This document shows positions 43,744 to 53,262 of a stretch of DNA of 64,000 nt, piece by piece (the first letter of the stretch is position 1; each line of letters starts with the position of its first letter). The DNA is from Anastatus disparis. Lineage: Eukaryota > Arthropoda > Insecta > Hymenoptera > Eupelmidae. The position numbers were made by a program, and so were the translations under genes. Below the pieces are notes generated by a model. The model was not told the DNA's origin, searched no databases, and saw only the letters and a program-made list of their open reading frames with translations. The stretch lies in assembly GCA_017163975.1 (NCBI GenBank), contig JAFFSR010000218.1:3782001-3846000 (forward strand), read 5' to 3'.

Positions 43744-45417
43744 ATGTTAGTTAATATACAGGGCCAAAATAATTTCTCTGAGAGTATAAAAAAAGTAATC
43801 AGGGAGAATGATAAAGAAACCCTTTCTAAATTAATAGATAGATTAGATGTTAATCTTAACGAGGTCAAGGATCATGATAACAATACCCTTTTACATTTGT
43901 CAGTTAAATTGAAACGAGATGAAATAATAAAATTTTTCATCGATCATGACTGTGATGTAAACGCCCGCAACAAAGAAGGTACAACACCTTTATTAGATGC
44001 GGTTAAAATAAATTACCATCCAGCAATAAAGACGTTGTTAAAAGCCAAAGCTAACATTACACTTTTTGATAATGATGGGATGAATGTTTTAAAATTCATA
44101 TTAATAAATAACAAAGGAAGCAGATTAGAACTTGTTGTATTATTTGCAAATCATTTAAAAAAAAGTAAACTGGACGTAAAAGAATTAGCTCTGTTAATGC
44201 AGGAAGCAAAATGGCCAATACAATATGCCATATACATAAAAAATTCGAAACTAATAAAACTAATGCTCGAGGCTGACTGCGATGTCAATTCCTGTGATAA
44301 AGAAACTGACTCTTACACTGCACTTCTTAGAGTTACTATGTATAATGATATAGAAATGATTAAAATTTTATTACAACATGGAGCTGATACGGATAAGGTA
44401 ATTAAACAAAGAATATCGCCATTTTCCTGTGCACTAAAAAATCCTAAAGTATTCGAAACGTTTCTAGATCATAGAGATGCATTATTAGAAAGATTTAATT
44501 GCGATGGAAAGATGGAATCCTTTGAAATTTTTTCATATGCCCTTTACGAAGTCATAGAATTATTGTTTCTAAAATACAAAATCAACTTAACAACTAAAGA
44601 TTCACGCGGGAATACATTTTTACACTGTGTGGTTTTGAATCGTAGACAGGGTATTGTTGATCTACTTTCAAAAACAAATTTCGATGTTAATATAAGAAAT
44701 AATCATGGATATACACTTTTGCATGCTGTTATTGGCTATAATTATCCGAGTTGTGTGGAAATGTTAATTGATAAAGGTGCAGATGTTAACGCTCAAAATA
44801 ATAATGGTGATACGCCATTAATGGTTGCAATAAATCGTTTCCCAGAAGAAAAAGCATTAGATTTACTCATTAAGAATGGCGCAGTTTTAAATGAAGAAAT
44901 GCAAAATCGTATATTAACAATGGAGAAAAATATCAAAGATTCAATAATAGAACTTGTACTGAAACGTATGGCAATTTTGAATCTTCAAGGTAATGAAATT
45001 TCGGAAAGGAATCTCAGTTTAATTAATAGCTCAACATATTTGTCTGAATTATGGTATAATTTTTTTGAAGAAATTGATTTAATGAAATTCAACATAATAA
45101 CTGTAGATAGTAATGTTTCAGTTTTTGATCTGCTATCTGCTTCAGAAAATAAACTGCTGAATTATACCCGTAATGAAAAAATTGTTGGACAATTTGCAAA
45201 AATCGACTTCCAGTTTTTATATCCATTTTTTGGTAGAGAAACGAAACAGCGATTTGAATTTGCAATCGTCAAAGAGAATTTAATTCAAGATGCCATTGAT
45301 ATACTTAGCAAAAATATTGAACAATTAAAATGTAATTCACAAGTTATCGAAAATATTGTTAAATATTTAAGTACAAATGATTTAAAGCGTTTACCAATAA
45401 GCTCTCCACCAGTTTAA
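43744..45417 (+). CDS. ANK8: ankyrin-repeat protein with F-box-like C terminus
   Basis: This is a 557-residue single-exon paralogue. The start is the ATG at 43,744, aligned with siblings (MLVNIQGQNNFSESI). Two codons upstream in frame there is only a TTG. Near residue 31 it has an insertion (LIDRLDVNLNEV) relative to siblings. Ankyrin motifs are NTLLHLSV, TPLLDAV, WPIQYAIY, TALLRVT, NTFLHCVV, YTLLHAVI and DTPLMVAI. His is replaced in several TALH positions, a sign of relaxed or altered repeats. Residues 307-350 closely match ANK3. The tail is VIENIVKYLSTNDLKRL. The nearest AATAAA is about 375 nt after the stop. Confidence 0.9.
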   Translation: MLVNIQGQNNFSESIKKVIRENDKETLSKLIDRLDVNLNEVKDHDNNTLLHLSVKLKRDEIIKFFIDHDCDVNARNKEGTTPLLDAVKINYHPAIKTLLKAKANITLFDNDGMNVLKFILINNKGSRLELVVLFANHLKKSKLDVKELALLMQEAKWPIQYAIYIKNSKLIKLMLEADCDVNSCDKETDSYTALLRVTMYNDIEMIKILLQHGADTDKVIKQRISPFSCALKNPKVFETFLDHRDALLERFNCDGKMESFEIFSYALYEVIELLFLKYKINLTTKDSRGNTFLHCVVLNRRQGIVDLLSKTNFDVNIRNNHGYTLLHAVIGYNYPSCVEMLIDKGADVNAQNNNGDTPLMVAINRFPEEKALDLLIKNGAVLNEEMQNRILTMEKNIKDSIIELVLKRMAILNLQGNEISERNLSLINSSTYLSELWYNFFEEIDLMKFNIITVDSNVSVFDLLSASENKLLNYTRNEKIVGQFAKIDFQFLYPFFGRETKQRFEFAIVKENLIQDAIDILSKNIEQLKCNSQVIENIVKYLSTNDLKRLPISSPPV

Positions 45418-46864
45418 GATAGAGTCGTTTTTTTATTTTATATTGAAAATCTCTTTAAGCTTTTACGTAACCGATTAAATGGTAGGATATTTTTTAACTT
45501 TTTATGTCAAAAAGTCTATTTCAGAGGTTTAAGGGTATTTTAGATTTTATTTCAGTTTTTAGTTGGTGAGATTCTGAAGGGGTGAAAAATAAGGGTTAAG
45601 AGGGAAATTTTCATTTGTACATATATGGTACACTATCACTTGACCGGTTCAGTCAGAATTAGATATAATAAATGTAATTTCAAATAATAATTTTATATCT
45701 TCGTTTATTGATGTTGTTAGAATTAGTTATGTATATATTAAGTAGAAAATTTCATAAAAAAATAAGTTATCATCCTTTTTTTATTTTTATTAAATAAATA
45801 TTGAGCAATATTATTTAAAATAAATTTTTAATACTTGTATGTCTTGATTTAGGTTATGGTATTGTTCTTGTTTTGACCTTGTACTTTAACTATAAGAATT
45901 GGAATATAATTATTGCAAAATTAGTTAGGACCTTATTAAAAAAAGTAAGCTTTGAATTGAGATTCAATAATCACAAACGAATATGATTTTGCTCATATGT
46001 ATTTGTAAGAAAAAGCACCTCAATTGTAAAAAATTTTTTGAATATCAAATAAATATATATTTTTGTAAATCATACCAAATTGTTTAAATACTAACGACCC
46101 AATTAATATTCGTGTAAGGATATCTTTTAGTTTCAAATTCAATAAAAAGTTGTACTTAAGTTGACATCGATTCCTTTCTTTTTTATAACCTACGCAATTG
46201 TAAAATTTATCATCTAAAGCGAAATTTGAATTTTTCTAAAAAAAATAAATCAAATTTCAGAATATTGAAGGTTTAATTATTTGCTATACTTATAAAAACA
46301 TAATTAACAATTGCTCTTAATAAAATATTTTGTTCATGTCCTATGTTATAATGATATTTCTTTCTATGTTCCATCTATTCAATTAAATGTTAAAAAAACT
46401 TTCATGTATAAAGTATAACAATATCAAGTAAGATTTTTTTTTGATTTATTACGTTACAAACAGTCCAAGTACAGAAAATTATTTTCTTTATCAATATAAT
46501 GCCAAGTAAGCTAACGATCACGCCTTGTGCTGATGTCTAAAATCACAATAGAGTAGAATTTCAATTTATTTGTAGCAAATGTAAATGTATAATTTTCTCA
46601 AATCTTAAAGGCTGTCCACTTTAGTCAACAATAAATTTTCACCGATTTTGTTCTGACTCTTTGCGCATCTGATCAATCTCCTTAAAAAAGTTATTTTTGT
46701 CTTACCTACTTTGTAATTATGTACTTATTAATACAGCAGTAACCATTTAGGACTCTAATCCAACCATTTTAATATTTATTTTTTACAATTGTTTACATGA
46801 TCAATTTAAGATTATGTAATAAACTAGCTGATCAGATGAAAATTGCATTAGTACATTTTATAGT
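45418..46864. other. ANK8-ANK9 spacer
   Basis: The 3' flank, with AATAAA at 45,793-45,798, is followed by AT-rich spacer. About 45,480-45,650 (TTCAGAGGTTTAAGGG...TTGACCGGTTCAG) is not seen in other flanks and may be a small insertion. The common block (AACCATTTAGGACTC) recurs at 46,740. Confidence 0.45.
45793..45798 (+). terminator. Possible poly(A) signal of ANK8
   Basis: AATAAA about 375 nt after the stop. Weak support; no nearer canonical signal is seen. Confidence 0.3.
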
Positions 46865-46913
46865 GCATTTATAAAATGCGCCGTACATTTATAAAATGCG
46901 CTGTACATTTATT
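46865..46913. repeat. 20-bp tandem repeat, 2.5 copies
   Basis: Unit RCATTTATAAAATGCGCYGT occurs twice in direct tandem and is followed by ACATTTATT. Related units are absent from the matching spacer copies. Confidence 0.8.
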
Positions 46914-47138
46914 GAAAATTGTAAAAATTTCTAAAACCTAAACAATCATTATCAAAATAATGTTGTATAAAAGTTGATAATTTCTATTTGATTTCATAAA
47001 AGAAAATCAAATATTTAATTACTGTTCATCAAATAATGCATTTACGACTAAAAAAATATTATTTAAAAAATACATTTTTCCTGAATAAAAAATTATGTCT
47101 AAATTTACTTTCAAATTTTCGCGCTCTTAATAGAGTAT

Positions 47139-47388
47139 ACGGAGAAAAAGTAAGCTAGCGTTACTCTCTACACCAGAGCAGATGCTCTTTGGCTAATAGT
47201 GAACGTGGCTCCACTTCTAAGGGTCGTCTGTTTCCTACTGAAGGATACATCGATCGATACCAATGTTTTTGACTATATACAGAATAGAAATTGCTCCGGT
47301 GCTTTTAGTTATTTCTATTCAGAACATCTTACCGTATAAAAAGAGCAATAATTGCTCCATTGCAGAGTTGAAGATACTTTTTTTCCTG
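47139..47388. mobile_element. Leader-hotspot MITE, copy 3
   Basis: About 250 bp and nearly identical to copy 2 (ACGGAGAAAAAGTAAGCTAG at the left end). Same insertion point. Confidence 0.75.
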
Positions 47389-47663
47389 TGTTGTGATTCT
47401 GCGCCATTCTGTGCATAGTTAAGATTTCCCCATTGCAGCGTCGTTCTTTATTATTATCGTTTTAATCTACGGTGAACCACGTTTTAGCATTCTCCTTTGA
47501 GAAAGTAAGCAGGCGGTCCATTTTGGAGTTAGTAACGCGTACTTGATACGATTCAGCAAAGGTGAGTTTAATTAATTTTATTTATCACACTAATATTTAA
47601 GGTAAAATCTAGAATTTTAGAATCTGTAACGCTATTTTTCTTTTATAGCGACTACAAATAGGC

Positions 47664-47702
47664 ATGAACGAAGAAATTTTAGTCATCTGCGCGTTAGCCT
47701 GA
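47664..47702 (+). CDS. Leader uORF of ANK9 (12 codons)
   Basis: Encodes MNEEILVICALA then TGA, as upstream of ANK3 and ANK5. Confidence 0.25.
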   Translation: MNEEILVICALA

Positions 47703-48430
47703 AGTCCTTCTTCCTAACAAGCAATAGACATCGTACGACATAAAATCTATTATTTCAATTTCATTCTAAATTTTATTGAATATCTTAATCTTTCCGTCGC
47801 TTTTCGTTCTTTATTTTATGGTCTACTTTTGATTGTATTCGCTATTTTTTGTAGCATATATAAATTAAGGATCTATGTTTTACTCTTATTCATTTTCATA
47901 TCAATAATATTTTCTAATTATACAAACAAATAAAAAATAATAATAATCAACATTATCTAAAGAAATAAATAATTTATAGTCAATAAAATTTTATTCAATG
48001 AGGGGAAAAATATTACTGCATAAATTTTTATGATATATTAAAAATGTACATAATACAATATATATAAATTTTTAAGGTGGAAATACCGTTCAAAAAATTA
48101 AATTCTATTTATTAATATTAATAATTTAATATTGAAATTTGAGTTGGCAAAAATTCACGATAATGTCTATAAACTGTAACATCCTAATAAGATATTGATT
48201 ACAAAATATCGATGTATTTATAAAGTTGAAATTTTGTCTGTAAATATACTAGAAACAAACAATAATTAACTTGATTAATACATTTTTTACACTCTTCTTA
48301 TTGAATATTTTACATGATCACAGTATTATTATCGCAATTTTTTATATATTTAAGTGTTACGGCGGTCATAACTAATCTTGAAAGAAAATAACAATAGAAT
48401 TTGCAAGTATTTCAAAAAATAAAACAACCT

Positions 48431-48748
48431 GGAAAAACTTTTTCTGCACGGAGCGAACAAATCGGGAATACTTCCTTGCGCCCTCTACTGCTACACATCC
48501 GTACGCACGTTTTTGGAAATAGGCCTTGCGTACAAGCAACGATTCCATAAGGCATCGGGAAAAAGTCCGAACGCTCTATAAGCGTTCGGACTTTTTCCTA
48601 TAAGCGTTCGGACTTTTTCCCGATGGGTTATGGAATCGTTGCTTATACACAAGGTCTATTTCCAAAAACATGTGTACGGAACTATTGCAGTAGAGGGCGC
48701 AAGGAAGTATTCCCGATTTGTTCGCTCCGTGTGGAAAGTCTTTTTCTC
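48431..48748. mobile_element. Fold-back MITE in the ANK9 leader
   Basis: Arms of about 140 bp: CACGGAGCGAACAAATCGGG on the left and its complement ending at GCTCCGTG on the right; GGAATCGTTGCTT and complement further in. At the centre the 22-bp phrase TATAAGCGTTCGGACTTTTT(CC) is tandemly duplicated. It is much more GC-rich than its surroundings, which suggests recent arrival. Confidence 0.8.
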
Positions 48749-48849
48749 TTTTAACTGTTTTTTTCTTACTTAAGGTCATAAAAATAATTGATTACCAAAA
48801 AAAAAAAAAATTAACAGTTTACAGATTCATAGTTTAATTCTCGGATTTT

Positions 48850-48890
48850 AAGATTAGTAAACGATAAAAGCGACAATGGTACTCTTGTAT
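48850..48890 (+). promoter_or_regulatory. Conserved leader block
   Basis: AAGATTAGTAAACGATAAAA then GCGACAATGGTACTC, matching the block at 26,925. Confidence 0.35.
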
Positions 48891-49162
48891 ACATCATACA
48901 ATATTTCATAATATCAAATATTTGTTCTCTTTCGATATAAAAACTATGTATGAGTAAAAAAATCGATCAATACCAATTTAGTTATTAATACAAAAAAAAA
49001 AAAAATAAACAATTAGACGTGATTCTTTGATACTCAAAGTATTATCTTGATATGTGTGATGTCTTTAAATCTAATTTATTTAACTAATAAAGCGTGTCCG
49101 AGAAAAACTTGTAAGAAGATCATTCGTTCTTCGAAACCCCAAGACGTGGTTAAGAATATAAT

Positions 49163-49169
49163 TATAAAG
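49163..49169 (+). promoter_or_regulatory. Proximal TATAAAG box of ANK9
   Basis: TATAAAGCTACTAATGATTG is retained 115 bp before the former start codon, although the coding region is broken. Confidence 0.35.
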
Positions 49170-49277
49170 CTACTAATGATTGTATACGTAAAGTTAAGCT
49201 AAAAAGGAATTATCACTGTAAAATTTTAAAACTGAATTCCAGAAATTGAGTGAATATCGTACACATAAACTGAAAAA

Positions 49278-50894
49278 ATGTTTGTTAATTAAAACGGCCA
49301 AAAATTTTTCTCTAAAGAGATACATGATGCAATCAGAGAGAATGATGAACCAACTCTTTGTAAATTAATAGTGGGAGTTAACCTTAACGAGGTGAAGGAT
49401 GATATGGGCACATCTCTTTTACATTTGTCAGTTAGAATGGAAAGTAATAAAATGATAAAATTTTTCATTGAAAATGGCTGTGACATAAACGCTCGCGATA
49501 AAACAGGTAAAACACCCTTACTATACGCGCTAAAATTAAATTATCATCCAGCAATCGAGCTGTTATTAGAAGCGAAAGCTGACTTTACAATTTCTGATAG
49601 ACTTGGAACAAATGTTTTAGAATTTATATTAACAAATCACCATAGAAGTAGATTAAAGTTAATTGTATTAATTGCAAATCATTTTAAAAAATGTGAACTA
49701 GACACTGAAGAATTAGCTCTGTTAATGAAGAAAGCAAAATGGCCTATACATTACGCTATATATATAAAAAATTTAGAACTTATAAGGCTGATGCTAGAAG
49801 ATGGCTGTGATGTCAATTTCTATGATGCAGAAACTGACTATTACACGGCACTTCATAGAGCTGTTATAAATACTGATACAGAAATGATTAAAATTTTATT
49901 ACAATATGGAGCTAACCCGGATATAATCACTAATCCAGAATTAAAATCGCCATTTTCTTGTGCACTAAAAAATCCTAAAGCATTCGAAGCGCTTCTAGAT
50001 CATGGCGATTCTTTATTGGAAAGATTTAACTACGATGGAAAGATGAAATCCTTTGAAATTTTTAAATTTGTTTGCTACAAATGGAATTGTTCTAAAGCAT
50101 TAGAAACGTTTCCAAATCATAGAAATTCTTCATTGAAAAGATTTAATTTTGATGGACTGATGGAATATTGTGAAGATGTTTCGTCTGTTTGCTATGGAGT
50201 TATAAAATTATTGTTACTAAAATACAAAATAAACTTAACAACCAAAGATAGAAAAGGAGATACATTTTTACACTATGTGGTTTTAATACAAAATCCAGGT
50301 ATTGTTAATCTACTTTCAAAAATAGATTTTGATGTAAATATAAGGAATAATCGTGGAGACACACTTTTGCACGCTCTTGTTGGTCATTCTCATCATCCGA
50401 GTTGTATGGAAATGTTAATTGCCAAAGGTGCAGACATCAGCGCTGAAAATAATGATGGCGATTCACCATTAATTACAGCGATACGTTGTAAAGCAGATGA
50501 AAATATAATACAAATACTCATTGAAAATGGTGCGATTTCAGATGAGATAAAACAAAATCGTATATTAAAAAGGCTCGCAGTGGATAATATTTTAGGATTA
50601 AATAAAGATCCTGGATGGAAATTTATACTGAAACACATAGCCATTCTTAATTTTCAAGGAAACGAAATTTCAGAAAGGAATCTTCGTTTAATTACAAACA
50701 TACAATGTATAAGCCTATGGAAAGAACTTCAAGTAATGAAATCAAACTTAATAAGCGTACATGATAATATTTCATTATTTGATATATTATCTGCTCCAGA
50801 AAAAAAACTTATGATATATGCCCAAAAGATTTTATATCAGGTGCTGTATGTTAATAGCAAGAAAGAAAAAGGCTCCAAGCTAATGCGTAGATGA
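49278..50894 (+). pseudogene. ANK9: broken ankyrin-repeat paralogue
   Basis: The aligned start ATG is at 49,278, but codon 5 is TAA (49,290-49,292). The frame then stays open from there to 50,892. A later in-frame ATG at 49,404 could only give a protein missing the N-terminal cap and part of the first repeat. Ankyrin motifs persist (TPLLYAL, WPIHYAIY, TALHRAV, DTFLHYVV, DTLLHALV, SPLITAI). A stretch of about 39 codons is repeated inside: 49,974-50,080 resembles 50,091-50,197. The end is lost. After KKLMIYAQK (about 50,829) the sequence becomes an inverted copy of a leader module and runs to a chance stop. The F-box-like tail is therefore absent. A product with ankyrin repeats only is possible but speculative. 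Confidence 0.85.
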
Positions 50895-51145
50895 CTAAAA
50901 GTTCTTCGTTTATGCCTGTTTGCAGTCACTATAAAAAAAAAGATAGGGTTATAGATTCTAAAATTCTCGTTTTCATCTTAAATATTAGAATAATAAATAA
51001 AACTAATTAGACTCACCTATGCTGAATTATATAAAGTATACGTTATTATCTCCAGAACCGACCACGTGTTTACTTTCTTGAAGGACAATGCTAGAGCCTG
51101 CTGCACAGTAGATTAAAACGAAAATGACAAAGAGCGACGGGGCGG
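50835..51145 (-). promoter_or_regulatory. Inverted leader module fused to ANK9
   Basis: On the minus strand this reads as a leader module: GTCGCTCTTTGTCATTTTCG, AACACGTGGTCGGTTCTGGA, donor CAGCATAG/GTGAGT (51,017/51,016), intron 51,016-50,929 (88 bp), acceptor TTTTATAG/TGACTG. It is most similar to the ANK10 leader at 52.0-52.3 kb (shared ACACGTGGTCG and CAGCATAG), so the two form an inverted repeat about 0.9 kb apart. If active it would drive antisense transcription through ANK9. Confidence 0.65.
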
Positions 51146-51180
51146 CGCTTAAGTGAAGCAAGCTTAGGTATTCACATTAA

Positions 51181-51288
51181 CTAATATACAGAACAGAAAT
51201 TGGTCCGGCGTGTTTAGTTGTTGTTACTCAAGGCGCCTTACCGTATATGAAAAGAACAATAATATTTGCTCCACTGCGGAGTTGAAGC
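51181..51288. mobile_element. Leader-hotspot MITE, partial copy 4
   Basis: Keeps only the right half (TATACAGAACAGAAATTGG ... GCTCCACTGCGGAGTTGAAG). It lies beside the inverted leader, but in the same orientation as the other copies. Confidence 0.6.
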
Positions 51289-51959
51289 TATTGGGGTCTG
51301 ACATGGGGGTGTAGTCTAAGCTAAGATGGCGTACCATGGCATACAATTTACATTTTCATATATGGAACAAGTATCTATTTTTGTTAATTATGAATATTTC
51401 CGTGCTATTGGGCAGATACTAATCCTAACAAACGTAATTTTATAGAAGATGAATAAGTTTTCAGAGCAGGACATATAATAAAGTACGTTAAAAATAGCCA
51501 AAATATCGGTGATATAATAATCTTTTCACGCAAGACACACGCTTTCTGCTTGTATGCTACCATTCGTTCAGATTTTATCCACCAGAGAGCGTCTAGTCTA
51601 TGTCAGATCCCATTGGCGTAAATCCAGGCGTCCATCTGTCGATAGTGGCGCCAAACGCTACAGCTTTTATAGGCTGTGTGACCGGTACCGTAAGTATGCG
51701 CCGGTGTGCGCCATAAACCGCATCTCATGCTGCAAAATCTAAACAATCACCATTAACATAATGACGTATAAAAGTTGATCAATTCTAATTTGTGTTTGAA
51801 TTTATTAGACTTAGTAAAATAATGTGTGATTCAATAGTGATTTACAAATAATAATTATAAAATGAAAAAATTCACTTCATAAAAAATATTGATGTAAAAA
51901 AATATTATTTAAAAAGAAGTATTTTTCACCAAAAAAAACATGATGTCTCAATTTGCTTT
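51289..51959. other. Unique sequence between inverted and direct leaders
   Basis: About 51,290-51,740 has no counterpart elsewhere in the window and is less AT-rich (GGGGTCTGACATGGGGGTG, GTGACCGGTACCGTAAGTATG). It has no recognisable gene; a short ORF at 51,554-51,742 matches no family I know. From 51,740 the ordinary spacer resumes. Confidence 0.45.
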
Positions 51960-52295
51960 CTCATTTTTGCTCGCAAATTTTAGTATGTTGGCATCCTGCA
52001 ATAACGTGCATAACTGAGCTTGCTGCATTACGGCGTCGTTCTTTGCCATTTTCATTTCAATCTGCTGTACAGTAGACTCTAGCATTGTATAAGAAAATAA
52101 ACACGTGGTCGATTCTGGAGATAATAACGTATACTTTATATAATTCAGCATAGGTGAGTTTAATTAGTTTTATTTATTACCCTAATATTTAAGGTGAAAA
52201 CGAGAATTTTAGAATCTATAACCGCATCTTTTTTTTTATAGTGATTGCAAACAGGCATTAACGAAAGAATTTTAATCATCTACGTGTTAGCTTGG
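51960..52295 (+). promoter_or_regulatory. Leader module of ANK10
   Basis: TATGTTGGCATCCTGCAATAA, donor CAGCATAG/GTGAGT at 52,153/52,154, intron 52,154-52,241 (88 bp), acceptor TTTTATAG. The uORF start is ATT. No MITE at the hotspot. Confidence 0.6.
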
Positions 52296-53262
52296 AACCT
52301 CTTTCTTTCTTGCTATTAACATATAACACGTGACAAAATCTTTTGCTTTAAATTCATCTAAATTTATATATAATATCTCAATCTTTTTGTTCTTTATTTT
52401 ATCGTCTGCTTTTGATTGTATTCGTTATTTTTTGTATTATATATATATATACTAAACAACTATCTTTTGACTCTTATGCATTTTCATAAAAATAATAACT
52501 TTTTTGTATTACACAAGCGGACAAAAAATTATAAACAACATTATTTAAAGAAATGGGCTTGATTAAGAAAATATAGATATATTTGATGGATTGAAATTTT
52601 GTCCATAAATATAATAAAGAAAAAAATATTAACGTAGTGTGCAAAATTTTTTTTATTATATTGGGCACAGTATTGTTATAATATTTGATACATTTCATTA
52701 ATGCGATCATAAGAAAAAACTGAGTCAGTGTTGCAAGAATTTTAAGTCACACATTTTAATCAATTTATCATCATTCTTTTATTATAGATAAAAAAAACAA
52801 AATTAAAGTGTAAATAAAAATATTCAAGAAATATTAGTTTAATCTTGAAAGAAAATAATAATAGATTATTATTGCAAGTATTTCTAAAAAATAAAACGTA
52901 CCTGAGTTTACATAAAGAACCGAACTGAGAGGTATTTACGCATTAACTTAAGTATTTTAATATTTTTAAGGAATCATTGATAAAATATTTTTTTTTTTTA
53001 GTTATGTTTTTTTTTTACTAACAGCAGAGGTACTCTTGAATACCATATAAAAAATTTTATAAAATCAAATATTTGTTAATTTTTTATAAAAAAACGGTTT
53101 ATTATTAGAAAAAAATCTTTATGTATTCCAATTTATTTATTGATACTGCAAGAAAGTAATTAAACAATTAAATATTCTTCTTTGATGTTTGAAATATTAT
53201 CTTGAAAATTTTTAAACTAAATTCTATAAATTCAGAGAATATTGTACACTCAAACTAGGAAA

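Larger units (their letters stand above)
47113..47702 (+). promoter_or_regulatory. Leader module of ANK9, split by hotspot MITE
   Basis: Contains the MITE at 47,139-47,388, donor CAGCAAAG/GTGAGT at 47,561/47,562, intron 47,562-47,648 (87 bp) and acceptor TTTTATAG. An open uORF follows (MNEEILVICALA, 47,664-47,702). It lies 1.6 kb before the defunct ANK9 ATG. Confidence 0.6.

Noticed and set aside
49371..49373. Start of ANK9 at 49,371
   Set aside because: This is GTG, not a usual nuclear start codon, and it lies in the middle of a sequence that aligns with siblings from 49,278.
53242..53262. Upstream extension of ANK10 beginning MYTQTRK
   Set aside because: It would need a TTG start. The ATG at 53,263 aligns with all siblings.
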